Assembly (NCBI GenBank): GCA_008668455.1
Contig: RQCD01000223.1
Span: 1-17,871, forward strand
Reading direction: 5' to 3'
DNA: 17,871 bases
DNA from: Clostridia bacterium
GTDB taxonomy: Bacteria > Bacillota > Clostridia > UBA1381
A program made the translations under genes and the position numbers. Below, one piece after another: positions 6,803 through 15,900 of this stretch. Within the stretch, counting starts at the first letter, position 1. Each line of letters starts with the position of its first letter. Under the pieces are notes generated by a model, which had not been told where the DNA came from, ran no database searches, and worked only from the letters and a program-made list of their open reading frames with translations.

Positions 6803-8281
6803 ATGTCAGAATACAATCTTTACCAGGATATCAGCGAACGCTCCGGCGGCGATGTCTATATCGGTGTGGTCGGACCTGTACGAACAGGAAAATCAACCTT
6901 TATTAAGCGGTTTATGGACTTGCTGGTAATTCCGAATATTCCGAACGTCTATCAGGCAGAGCGCGCGCGTGATGAGCTTCCGCAGTCGGCAGGGGGCAGA
7001 ACCATCATGACAACCGAACCGAAATTTATTCCGAATGAAGCTGTTTCCATCAGCCTGGGTGATAATGCGAATCTGAAAGTACGCATGATCGACTGCGTCG
7101 GCTATATTGTGGACGGTTCGCTTGGCTATATTGAGGACGACGCTCCGCGCATGGTCAAAACCCCATGGTTCGATCAGCCGATCCCGTTTTATGAGGCAGC
7201 TGAAATCGGAACAAAAAAAGTGGTCACCGAACATTCCACCATCGGACTGGTGGTAACCACAGACGGAAGTATTACAGAAATTGACCGTGCTGACTATGTA
7301 ACAGCAGAAACACGTGTGGTAAACGAATTAAAAAGCATTAACAAGCCGTTTATCGTGCTTTTAAATTCCACCCATCCGACTGCACCCGAAACGCAAAAGC
7401 TTCGCGCTGAGTTGGAGGAAAACTATGGAGTGCCGGTTGTTTCTGTAAACTGCGAGGAGCTGAACGCAGACGATATTAACCGCATTATCGAAACCGTGCT
7501 GTTTGAATTTCCGCTCCGGGAAATTAACATCAAGCTCCCTGGCTGGGTGGAGAGCCTGGGTCCGGAGCATTGGCTGGAAAAATCCATTTATGAGTCGGTT
7601 CTGGAGGAAGTGCAGGATGTGGAAAAAATCCGCCATGTAAAAAAATTGACCGAGGGACTTTGCTCCTGTGAATATATTCAGGAAAGTCATATTGAGGGAA
7701 TGGATCTCGGGCAGGGAAATGTTGTGATTCAGCTCAGCGTACCGGAAAGCTTGTTCTACCATATTCTGGGAGAATCATCCGGCTTCGAAATCAAAAACGA
7801 AGAAGATCTCATTCGCCTGATCCGTGAGCTTTCCGAAATGAAGTCCGAATATGATAAGGTCGCATTCGCACTCCATGAGGTGCGCGAAAAAGGCTACGGC
7901 ATCGTATCCCCCGGCACTGATGAACTCACCCTCGCAGAACCGAAAATCGTAAAACAAGGCGGCCGCTTCGGTGTAAAACTAAAAGCATCCGCTCCGAGTA
8001 TACATATGATTCGGGCAGATATTGAGACAGATGTCATCCCAATTGTGGGGACAGAAAAGCAGTCAGAGGAGTTGGTACAATACCTGATGGAGGAATTTGA
8101 AACAGATCCATCGAAGATCTGGGAATCCAACATTTTCGGAAAATCCTTATACGAATTAGTGAACGAGGGACTGCACAACAAACTATCCCGCATGCCGGAT
8201 GACGCACGGTTTAAACTGCAAGAGACACTTCAGCGGATTATTAACGAAGGAAGCGGTGGGTTGATTTGTATCATTCTTTAA
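6803..8281 (+). CDS. spoIVA: Stage IV sporulation protein A, coat morphogenetic ATPase
   Basis: A 492-residue protein, the same length as the Bacillus subtilis protein. It begins MSEYNLYQDISERSGGDVYI and carries the Walker A motif GPVRTGKS (24-31) of the TRAFAC-type ATPase domain. A middle domain and a conserved C terminus ending GGLICIIL follow. SpoIVA binds ATP, polymerises irreversibly on the mother-cell side of the outer forespore membrane and forms the basement layer on which the coat is built; the C terminus directs it to the forespore. Start: ATG at 6803 behind GAGGAGG (6788-6794), not the upstream ATG at 6776. The last 16 bases overlap the next gene's start. This gene fixes the host as an endospore former. 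Confidence 0.98.
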   Translation: MSEYNLYQDISERSGGDVYIGVVGPVRTGKSTFIKRFMDLLVIPNIPNVYQAERARDELPQSAGGRTIMTTEPKFIPNEAVSISLGDNANLKVRMIDCVGYIVDGSLGYIEDDAPRMVKTPWFDQPIPFYEAAEIGTKKVVTEHSTIGLVVTTDGSITEIDRADYVTAETRVVNELKSINKPFIVLLNSTHPTAPETQKLRAELEENYGVPVVSVNCEELNADDINRIIETVLFEFPLREINIKLPGWVESLGPEHWLEKSIYESVLEEVQDVEKIRHVKKLTEGLCSCEYIQESHIEGMDLGQGNVVIQLSVPESLFYHILGESSGFEIKNEEDLIRLIRELSEMKSEYDKVAFALHEVREKGYGIVSPGTDELTLAEPKIVKQGGRFGVKLKASAPSIHMIRADIETDVIPIVGTEKQSEELVQYLMEEFETDPSKIWESNIFGKSLYELVNEGLHNKLSRMPDDARFKLQETLQRIINEGSGGLICIIL

Positions 8282-8961
8282 AACGGCTTCTTTTCCTTCT
8301 TACCGCCACGCTCTGTATCTCCGGCTGTTCAGGCGGCATTGTGCGGATGCATGTACAGGAAACGGCTTACGAAACCGATGATATCCTCGTCAAAATAGAA
8401 TGTCCGCAGTTTTCTATTCCGCACGATCAGGCATACGAGGATGAGATTAACCAGCAATGTATTGACGAGACAAACGCATGTCTTAAGGAATTTGAAACGC
8501 TCAGTCAGACCCAGCATCCGGAACAGGAAAAGTGTCAGCTGCGGATTGCGCCGCAGCTGACCTATGAAAAAAACGGCTTATTAAGTTTTTATAACGAACG
8601 GTATATTTTTACCGAGGGTGTACACGGAAACAAAACACGGGTTTCCAGGACATTTGATCTGAATCAGAAAAAGCAGCTGGCGCTTGCAGATTTATTTGCA
8701 AACGAAAACTACCGCACGCTTTTAAATCAGTTAGTAGCTGAGATTCTGCGCAAGAACCCGGAGGACTATCATGACCTATGGGAAACTCCGGTAATTGGAA
8801 ATCTGCACGAAACCTGCTTTTACCTTTCGGAAAAAGGCTTAGTACTCTATTTTCCTCCCTATGAGTTATCCTACTATGCGCGCAGTTTTGTAGAATTTAC
8901 GCTGCCCTATCCATCGATTGCGTCCTATCTAAAGCCAGAATACCGGACTCTTTTAAACTAA
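8266..8961 (+). CDS. DUF3298 (RsiV-like) lipoprotein downstream of spoIVA
   Basis: A 231-residue protein. Residues 1-21 are a lipoprotein signal with lipobox I-S-G-C (Cys21), so it should be anchored outside the membrane. The body carries a DUF4163-like part (about 35-110) and a DUF3298 part (about 115-225), seen in the NERYIFTEGVHGNKTRVSRT block, the FDLNQKKQLALADLF block and YLSEKGLVLYFPPYEL. DUF3298 forms the extracellular half of the RsiV anti-sigma factor, where it binds lysozyme, but this protein has no transmembrane helix or anti-sigma domain. The start is TTG at 8266, five bases after GGTGGG and inside spoIVA, giving a 16-base overlap and likely coupled translation. A mother-cell envelope or sporulation role is inferred from that linkage. 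Confidence 0.82.
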   Translation: MYHSLKRLLFLLTATLCISGCSGGIVRMHVQETAYETDDILVKIECPQFSIPHDQAYEDEINQQCIDETNACLKEFETLSQTQHPEQEKCQLRIAPQLTYEKNGLLSFYNERYIFTEGVHGNKTRVSRTFDLNQKKQLALADLFANENYRTLLNQLVAEILRKNPEDYHDLWETPVIGNLHETCFYLSEKGLVLYFPPYELSYYARSFVEFTLPYPSIASYLKPEYRTLLN

Positions 8962-9210
8962 ATCTGTTCTATAACAAAGATTGGGATTGGGGATGTAAAA
9001 AAGCTTTTGATAAAAGCTCCGCCTGCGGGCGTAGGAATAAGGTAGCATTTTTGATTTTCCGTCATTGCGTTTTACGCAATTTCCTACAAATTAAAAAAGA
9101 GTGCCGAACGCATAAAACGCGCCGCTCGGAGTACGCCAGTACGCCGTCGGATGCGCTTTATGCGTTCTGCACTCTTTTATTCCTATTTTGCTACGAATAA
9201 TATTCGTATT
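8962..9210. repeat. Palindrome-rich intergenic region between convergent genes
   Basis: A 249-base gap with at least five inverted repeats. AGCTTTT-GAT-AAAAGCT lies at 9002-9018. GTAGGAA (9031-9037) pairs with TTCCTAC (9081-9087) around the hairpin ATTGCGTTTTACGCAAT (9064-9080). A large imperfect palindrome lies at 9095-9177. TAGGAATAA (9032-9040) is the reverse complement of 9177-9185, and GTAGCA (9042-9047) that of 9189-9194. TACGAATAATATTCGTA at 9192-9208 is a perfect palindrome ending two bases before the GH36 stop. No ORF is seen. It may be a non-coding repeat element of the MITE or REP kind; I cannot show other copies from this window. Confidence 0.5.
9095..9178. terminator. Large imperfect palindrome acting as bidirectional terminator
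   Basis: AAAGAGTGC then GAACGCATAAA on the left arm (9096-9116) match the reverse complement of the right arm, with a single mismatch between the blocks. Further imperfect pairing leads to a GTAC-GCCA-GTAC tip (9132-9143). On the minus strand the stem ends in GCACTC followed by six T, a good terminator for the alpha-galactosidase operon. On the plus strand it ends in four T, a weaker one for the spoIVA-lipoprotein transcript. Confidence 0.65.
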
Positions 9211-11184
9211 TTACCGAACCTGATAGAAGAAAATTTTTGCCGTTCTTTTTTCCGGAATATGCACTGAAAATCCTCTTTCTATCAGATCTTTTCCGCTGAT
9301 TTCCTGCGTTTCGTCTGTATCAGTATCGCGGAACAGATAGGTTTTATTTTCCTTAATTGCCGAGAGAGTAAAGCTTGCGTCGGTATAGGGCGCATGCTCG
9401 CGTCGGAACACCTGCACGATGCCGTCGTTCTGCTCCGGACGGTCGTACTGTGCCGCCGACCAGATATCTGTACGGTCACTGATTTCAGTCAGCGGATAGA
9501 AATCCTCATAGAAATACGGACGAACGGCTAAATATTCCTCACCCATTTTTTTGAACCATTCCATCTGCTCCGGATCACCAAAGGAATCACGCTCGGAAAA
9601 GCTATAATTGGTGGTGAGTGAGCCGGCATAAGCGCTCCGAATCCGATACAAATCGCCCCACTCGCGTCCTCTGCCTGTTCCTGAATAAGGTATCCATGCC
9701 GCATAGGACATATTGTGCGTCTGTGCAATTTCGCAGCGATAATTTGCCGGGCACTGCGCGTCACTTCTCCAAAGCGGCACAGACCGCCGGAGCATTTCTA
9801 TATCAATTCTTCTGCCGCCGCTTGCACAGTTATCAATCATCAAATGCGGAAAACGCTCCAGGAGTGCATCCCACAGCCGATAAAGTCCCGTGATATGCTT
9901 AATCTCATGGATTCCGACCCGATCCGGCTCGTCATTTTCTCTCCAGAAATCCAACGGCTCCATATTGAAATCCTGCCGGTAATAATGGAGCGACAGCTTT
10001 TCAATCAACCCGGAAAGCGTTTCAAAGCAATAATTCCATGCCTCGTCATTTCCTAAATCCAGCAGCCAGCTCCATTCCTCCGGATTTTTCTTCTTTAAGA
10101 AATACTCAGGATGCTCCTTGGCAATCGGGGTTGTATTGATCACACGCTCCGGCTCAAACCATAATAAAAACTGTTTTCCTGCTGCCCGGATTTCCGCTGA
10201 AACATCTGCCAGCTCATTTGGATGCAAATGCGGATTCACGCGCCAGTCGCCGGTATGCACGCTCCAGTCACCCTCAAATTCATCCGGAGAAGGCTTTTCG
10301 CCCATGCCGTACCAGCCGGCATCCATCCATACATCCTCTATCGGGATTTTGTATTCCCTGATTTTCTGAATCCGTGCTTTTACCCCGGCATCCGACATGC
10401 CGCCCCAGATTCCGGCGCAGAATATGCCGGCATCATCCCGTCCCGGTTTGCCGATCAGAGAAAATTTCTTTTTCACCAATCTGCGCCACTGGTTCTGCGC
10501 GTCTGTTACACTGCCGATATAGGGCATGATGACAACCGAGGAGGTACGGATTTTTTCGCCCGGCAGCAGCCGGAAGTTTGTGTCCTCAATTTTGGTACGG
10601 ATGCGGACACCTTCATCCGTCCGGTCTAATTCGCACCGCCACTGACCTGTCCAGCCAATTGCAAAAATCACCCCTTTATTCTCACGCTTGATATTGAAAA
10701 AGGGTGCTCGCAGATCAGAGGAACGACCTCCGCGGTTCTGATAGCATTGATGCGGCTGATCCGGGGTTAAGTGATACGGAAGAAAATTGCTGCCGTCCAC
10801 CAAATCCGGATCAGCATAGAATTCGTAAGCGCTCCAAACTGATCCGTTCGGCGCATATACCTTCATCACCTTGTCCCGATCCGGTTCATAGGCGGTATAG
10901 CCTTTCTTTTCATCCCGGTCAAAGGGCGCAACGCAGTCGCAGTCCCAAAGCTCGGAAATGATTCCGGTCGGATTTTTTCCGGTATTTTCAAACCAATTGA
11001 CCCACTCGCAGGCATTCTCGCCATGCTTTTTTACAATATTTGTGATCTTTAACCCGTCCGGGAAGATCAGCTCGGTAACCGTTTCCTCCCCATTCTCCCG
11101 GACTGTCTTTTTCATATCGCAATCCCAGACATTTCTCCCGTTATAGACAAAGGAAAATAAATTCTGATTCTTTAAAAATTCCAT
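9211..11184 (-). CDS. GH36 alpha-galactosidase (melibiase family)
   Basis: A 657-residue protein with no signal peptide, so cytoplasmic. It has an N-terminal beta-sandwich (about 1-250), a central TIM barrel (about 255-580) and a C-terminal beta domain. Family motifs include VWMDAGWYG (285-293), LLWFEPERVI (340-349), YRQDFN with the likely nucleophile D405, DNCASGGRRID (451-461) and LWRSDAQ with the likely acid/base D475. Such enzymes release terminal alpha-galactose from melibiose, raffinose-type sugars or galactolipids. Some relatives have other alpha-glycosidase specificity, so the substrate is inferred. The start is ATG at 11184 with GGAG seven bases upstream, not the earlier in-frame start at 11253, which lies inside the transporter gene. 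It follows the transporter gene by 17 bases, so they share a transcript. Confidence 0.93.
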   Translation of the reverse strand: MEFLKNQNLFSFVYNGRNVWDCDMKKTVRENGEETVTELIFPDGLKITNIVKKHGENACEWVNWFENTGKNPTGIISELWDCDCVAPFDRDEKKGYTAYEPDRDKVMKVYAPNGSVWSAYEFYADPDLVDGSNFLPYHLTPDQPHQCYQNRGGRSSDLRAPFFNIKRENKGVIFAIGWTGQWRCELDRTDEGVRIRTKIEDTNFRLLPGEKIRTSSVVIMPYIGSVTDAQNQWRRLVKKKFSLIGKPGRDDAGIFCAGIWGGMSDAGVKARIQKIREYKIPIEDVWMDAGWYGMGEKPSPDEFEGDWSVHTGDWRVNPHLHPNELADVSAEIRAAGKQFLLWFEPERVINTTPIAKEHPEYFLKKKNPEEWSWLLDLGNDEAWNYCFETLSGLIEKLSLHYYRQDFNMEPLDFWRENDEPDRVGIHEIKHITGLYRLWDALLERFPHLMIDNCASGGRRIDIEMLRRSVPLWRSDAQCPANYRCEIAQTHNMSYAAWIPYSGTGRGREWGDLYRIRSAYAGSLTTNYSFSERDSFGDPEQMEWFKKMGEEYLAVRPYFYEDFYPLTEISDRTDIWSAAQYDRPEQNDGIVQVFRREHAPYTDASFTLSAIKENKTYLFRDTDTDETQEISGKDLIERGFSVHIPEKRTAKIFFYQVR

Positions 11185-11201
11185 AATAGCTCCAACTTTC
11201 T

Positions 11202-12065
11202 TTAAAAAATAAACATTGCCGTTCCTAAGATACAAAATACTGTTCCGATCCAAAGCCGTTTATTCGGCTTTTCGCGGAAAAACAGCCATCCGGTCAGAAC
11301 GCTCAGTGCAATACTGCCGCCGGACAGCATTGGATAGAGTGCGGTTGCCGGTATTTTTTCTGCACTAATTAACTGTAAAAGATAGGACACACCGCCGATT
11401 GCCGCCGATAATGCCACCGCAAGCATTCCCTTACCGCCCTGCAAAATCTCTGCCGGATGCTTTTTTGCACGCTCGGTCAGCAAGCCGATGATTCCAAACA
11501 GAACCGAAGCAAACCCGGACAACATCACAAAGCCAGCCGCAGAAACCGTTTCTTTTGCAGAAATCTGATGTTCCTTTGAAATCACACTGCAAAAGCCGTT
11601 TAAGATGAACACTGCAATGCACATCAAAAGCTGCTTTTTCGGCGGACGTTCGGTCAGGTTCATTAGAATCAGCGCAGCCGCGATCACAATTAAACCAAGC
11701 ACCCGGAACACCGTCAGCTGTTCATGCAGAGCCACCGCGCCCCAGAGATACGGCACGCACATTCCTCCAAGCATGAGAAAAAGCGTGTATAATGCCACCT
11801 GGCTCACCTTTAGGATCTGCTGACCCAGCAGAATATAGGAAAAGCAAACCAATGCCATCAAAGCCGCCATCCATGCAGAATAGGCGGTAAATTCAAACAC
11901 AAAGCCGTTGATTCCCCAAAAAATCAGCGTTTTTAAAAGTCCTACCAAAAGGTTAAACCGATACCCAGCCGCAGGCGTAGCGCCGCATTTTCTCTGATAG
12001 ACCTTATTTAAGGAAAAATCAATTGCCATCATCAGATCCGCTAATAAAATCCATAGGTACTCCAA
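11202..12065 (-). CDS. EamA/DMT-superfamily transporter
   Basis: A 287-residue integral membrane protein with about ten helices arranged as two five-helix repeats, the EamA (drug/metabolite transporter) layout. Helix 1 is YLWILLADLMMAIDFSLNK, and the second half ends in ALYPMLSGGSIALSVLTG, then FILGTAMFIF-like hydrophobic sequence. The DMT superfamily contains sugar importers (GlcU, RhaT) and metabolite exporters. Linkage to a cytoplasmic alpha-galactosidase suggests import of an alpha-galactoside or export of a by-product, but the sequence does not decide. The start is TTG at 12065, five bases after GGGGGTG. It is the first gene of the operon with the GH36 gene and is divergent from the AraC-type regulator. 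Confidence 0.87.
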   Translation of the reverse strand: MEYLWILLADLMMAIDFSLNKVYQRKCGATPAAGYRFNLLVGLLKTLIFWGINGFVFEFTAYSAWMAALMALVCFSYILLGQQILKVSQVALYTLFLMLGGMCVPYLWGAVALHEQLTVFRVLGLIVIAAALILMNLTERPPKKQLLMCIAVFILNGFCSVISKEHQISAKETVSAAGFVMLSGFASVLFGIIGLLTERAKKHPAEILQGGKGMLAVALSAAIGGVSYLLQLISAEKIPATALYPMLSGGSIALSVLTGWLFFREKPNKRLWIGTVFCILGTAMFIF

Positions 12066-12165
12066 TTTGTCACCCCCTTCTTTCTTTCATTTTAGCACAA
12101 AAATTTCTGTATTTCTATTGATTTTTCACCAAAAAATATGTTAAAATATGCACAGAGGTGTTTTT
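12066..12165. promoter_or_regulatory. Divergent promoter region between the transporter and AraC-type genes
   Basis: An AT-rich 100-base gap. On the minus strand there is an extended -10, TGCTAAAAT (12097-12089), about 24 bases before the TTG start of the transporter; its -35 is weak, as expected for an activated promoter. On the plus strand TTGATT (12118-12123) and TAAAAT (12142-12147) have an 18-base spacer, but would leave a very short leader, because the AGAGGTG ribosome site is at 12154-12160. Binding sites of the AraC-type protein are expected here; I see no clear repeated half-sites. Confidence 0.4.
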
Positions 12166-12984
12166 ATGAAATCAAATCAACTTGCATTTTCCGAGTTTTA
12201 TCCGTTTCAGTTTTCTGTAAACTATATTGATATTGATGCGAAAGCATCGGAGAATCAGCATGAGCATCATGTACATGCCGAGTGTGAAATCTATCTGAAC
12301 CTTTCGGGTGACGTTTCCTTTATGGTGGAGGATCACATTTATCCGATTGTGCCGGGAAGTATGATTATTACCAAGCCTTATGAATATCACCACTGTATCT
12401 ATCACAGCAACGCACGGCACAGGCACTATTGGATTCTATTTTCTGCTGACGGAAACGAGGAATTCTTTGAATTATTTTTCCGGCGCGCCGTCGGCGAGCA
12501 GAATCTTTTAGTGACCCCGCCAGAGGAGATGGAACGGCTGTTATCCATTTTAGAAAGGCTGATGGAGGATACCCTTTCCCCCTTTTACAAATACTATTAT
12601 TTTTTTGAGCTGATCGATCTGATGAACCATTCCCAGATCAAAAAAAGGGCAGACAGTAAAAAACTCTCACCCGATTTAGTCTTTGCGGTTCAATATTTCA
12701 GCCAAAATCTCACCGCACCGATCACTATGGCAGATGTGGCAAAATTGGCGCATGTCAGCCTGAACACACTGGAGCGGCATTTTGTGAAAAGCCTGCGCCT
12801 GTCCCCCACTGAATATTTAAAGCGCAGACGGCTGAGCCTTGCCATGGAGCTTTTGCGCGGCGGCGCAACTGTTTCGGAGGCAGGCTTGGAAAGCGGATTT
12901 CCGGATTGCTCCGCATTTATTTCCTGTTTCAAAAAGCAAACCGGAATCACCCCTCTGCAATATAAAAAATCAAGGGCGGAATAA
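12166..12984 (+). CDS. AraC-family transcriptional regulator with cupin sensor domain
   Basis: A 272-residue protein. Residues about 20-110 form a cupin-like ligand-binding half (HEHHVHAECEIYLNLSG, then PIVPGSMIITKPYEYHHC). Residues about 165-272 contain the two helix-turn-helix motifs of AraC proteins (MADVAKLAHVSLNTLERHF and the closing SAFISCFKKQTGITPLQYKK). Such proteins usually sense a sugar and activate a neighbouring operon, here the divergent transporter and alpha-galactosidase genes. The start is ATG at 12166, five bases after AGAGGTG; the in-frame ATG at 12148 lacks a ribosome site. The last codons overlap the terminator of the convergent SLH-protein operon. Confidence 0.93.
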   Translation: MKSNQLAFSEFYPFQFSVNYIDIDAKASENQHEHHVHAECEIYLNLSGDVSFMVEDHIYPIVPGSMIITKPYEYHHCIYHSNARHRHYWILFSADGNEEFFELFFRRAVGEQNLLVTPPEEMERLLSILERLMEDTLSPFYKYYYFFELIDLMNHSQIKKRADSKKLSPDLVFAVQYFSQNLTAPITMADVAKLAHVSLNTLERHFVKSLRLSPTEYLKRRRLSLAMELLRGGATVSEAGLESGFPDCSAFISCFKKQTGITPLQYKKSRAE

Positions 12985-12993
12985 ATCCGCCCT
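12968..12993 (-). terminator. Terminator of the surface-protein operon, inside the araC-type 3' end
   Basis: AGGGCGGA (12973-12980) and TCCGCCCT (12986-12993) form a perfect 8-base GC-rich stem with loop ATAAA. Read on the minus strand, the stem is followed by GATTTTTTA, a proper T tract, so it ends transcription from the SLH-protein gene, whose stop is only six bases away. On the plus strand no T run follows. The stem covers the last codons of the AraC-type gene, and its TAA stop lies in the loop. Confidence 0.85.
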
Positions 12994-12998
12994 CAAGC

Positions 12999-15900
12999 TT
13001 AAAGTAAACTCAAAATCACTGCTGTCTGCGCTCTGGTCGCGCTGTTTTGCGGTGCAAAGGTATCGTCGCCCATGCCGTTTAAGATTCCGGCGCAGTAAAG
13101 CATTTTAACTGCGTCCTTTGCATACTCCGAAATCTGATCCTCATCCGCAAAATCTGCATATTCGCGCGTTTCTTCTGCATTTTTGATACAGCCGGCAATC
13201 AGCACCGCCATATCCTGCCGTGTAATCGTTCTGCCAACGCCAAAGGTGTGCAGATCCATTCCGTTTACAATGCCGTTTTCCGCTAATATATAAACTGCAT
13301 CCTGATACCAGGCATCCTCCGGAATATCGTCAAAGCTGATTCGTTTGTCTGCATGCGCAAGCTTGAACACTCTTTGCAGCAATACACAAAATTCCTCTCT
13401 GGTGATCTCACGCTCCGGCGCAAAGGAATCCTCGCTGACACCGGAAATGATTCCCTTTTCCGCTAATGCCGCAATTGCGTCATATGCCCAGTAGGTCTTC
13501 TGCACATCTCCAAAACGTGTTGTAATTTCGTCCAGCGGTTCCGGAATTTTCTGATCTTCTGTCACCGTTCCGGACGGAACTGTGATGGCAAGTCCGGAAT
13601 TTCCGGAAGAACCGCTTCCCGATCCACCGCCTGAACCGCCGCCAGTCGTTGTTTTCTTTGTCACCGTCAGCGTGTAGGTTTTTTCCGAACCGAATTCAGA
13701 ACGAACCGTCAGAGTCACCGGACTGGTGCAGTTCAACCGGGAAACTCCCGATTCCAAAAGCTGATCTCCTGCATACAGGGATGCTTTTTCCGAAAGGGTA
13801 AAGCCTGCCAAAAATCCGCTCAAATCACTTTCCGAGGTTGTGAAGGTGATATTTGTTCCGGAAATATTTGCAGACGAGCCGTTCAGTGAAAAAGAACGGA
13901 TATCGCGTCCATCCTGAATCTGATAAGCTACTGTTCCCTCCTGCAAAGCCTGCTCTGTCTTTGCGGAATATGCATATTCTCCGTTTGCCGCGTCTGTTCT
14001 TCCTGCAAAGGAGAAGCTGCCGTCCAAACCGGTACGAACCGCGTCAATTGTCAAATAATCAGATAACTCCTGCGAATCGGTCTTTTTCCCGTTTGCCGCA
14101 ATTTTCCCCAGAACATAACCCTTTTTCAGATTGGATGTACCCGAAATAGTAATCACACAATTTTTTGTTTCCGGCTTGGAAAGCGCAAGCGCCGGATTGT
14201 TCAGATAATATCCGTCCTCCGCATCGCCCTCAATGTAGGGCGCTGCAGTCAGTATACCGCCTGACAGGCTGTCAATACAAATGATCTTAATTTGACCTTC
14301 GCACGCTACACTCAGATTCGCCTGGTTCATGACCTGGGCAGAGACCGCTTTTTTCATTACGCCGTTTTTGTCATATGCCGCCATAATGACCGTTTGCTCT
14401 GCCGTATTCTGCGAAAGCGTTACGGTTGCCGTGGCTGTTCCGTTTTCCTTCGTCAGGTTTGAAACCGTCATAGCATACGGATAATAGTCTTTTGTTTTAA
14501 AGGTTATTTTTGCGTCCTTGGAAATTGTTTTTCCAAAGCCGGAGAGCAATTCCTCGCTAAAAGAAACCGTATAGGTATCCCGGTAATTTAAAATTCCGTC
14601 ATAGCTTGCGGTCAGGGTGTAGCCATCCTGCGACTTTGTGATCTCAGATATCGGCTGACTTCCCAATGGCGAGGTCAGAGAAAGCGCACCCGAAACATCA
14701 TCATTTGCAACCGTATCGTTAAAGGTAACCGATACCGGCTGATCTACCTCTGCTCCCTCTGACCCGTTTGCCGGATTGGAGGATGCAGGCATTAAGCCCG
14801 AAATCACGCGGGAGAGATCGTCGCCGATATAGAGATTATCCATAACGAAATACTCGTTTCTGTCGTCGTAACGGGTCAGCGGATCATTCGGATCGGTGTT
14901 TGCACTTGCTAAAAGGTTAAAGCAGCCGATTCCGCTTTTTGCCGTAACGCTGTTATCCGAATCGGTGTACCGCTTAATTCCGTCTAAATAAATATCTGCT
15001 TTCATGCCATTTGCAGAGGAAAGGGTGTAAACAACTCCTAAATTGTGCCATTCGTTCGGCTCAATCTCTGCGAACGCCTCTCCGTTGCAGGAGATGATTC
15101 CGTTATTGACAATCACCGATCGGAATGGGTTATAATTCGTGCCGCCCATATTTGGGGAGAACAGCTGTGCCACCAGCGTTTTTGCTTTCACCATAAAATC
15201 AAGATCATAGCAAAGGGTAACATCATTCACCAAAAATCCCAATTCTCCTTTGGAAAACACGCGGAAACCGTTGGTGTACTTGTTCAGCACGCCGTCCGCT
15301 CTGCCGCCGCCGATTCCGATTAAGTATTGGAAGGAATAATCGTTCGGTTTGCCGCTGACGCCGTCCTTGGCAGCCGCCGGCACTTGCTTATTGTTATACA
15401 CAAAATATTTCGGAAAGGCCGTTGGCGGAACTGCTTTATCGTCAAATGTCCACTCCATATTGACAGTTTTCGGATAGGTTGCCGATACGGTAAAGCTGTT
15501 TGTACCGGAAAAAGCTGTGCCGTCTGCCGCTAAAAGCTGATCGGAAACAGTAACCGTATAATCCTCGCCCGGAGTTAAATCCTCGGAAAGTGTGAGGACA
15601 ACGGTTTTTCCGTCTGTGCGCACTCCCGAAACTGATCTGTTGCTCACAGAGAAATCAGAAGAAGAAGCTGCTCCCGGCTCGCGGTTAAATGAAACATTAA
15701 TCTCATTCATCTTCGCCCCCTGCGCAACACTGTTTACCTTATACACGCCCTGGAAGTAGTTCGGATTCTGTCCGATATAGAGGTTATCCATATAAAAGAT
15801 TTCGTCTCTGCCGTCAAAGCGTGTATTCTGCTGAAACTGCTCTGTTGTGGTATGCGGATTGACAAGCAGAGAAAACTGCTTGATTCCGTCCTTTGCAGCA

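Noticed and set aside
6893..8193. Minus-strand ORFs opposite spoIVA.
   Set aside because: No domain or ribosome site; shadows of a highly conserved gene.
9064..9080. Hairpin ATTGCGTTTTACGCAAT as an independent terminator.
   Set aside because: No T run follows it on either strand; kept only as part of the palindrome-rich region.
9618..11146. Several plus-strand ORFs of 62-135 codons opposite the alpha-galactosidase gene.
   Set aside because: They lack ribosome sites and known domains and are frame shadows of the strongly supported GH36 gene.
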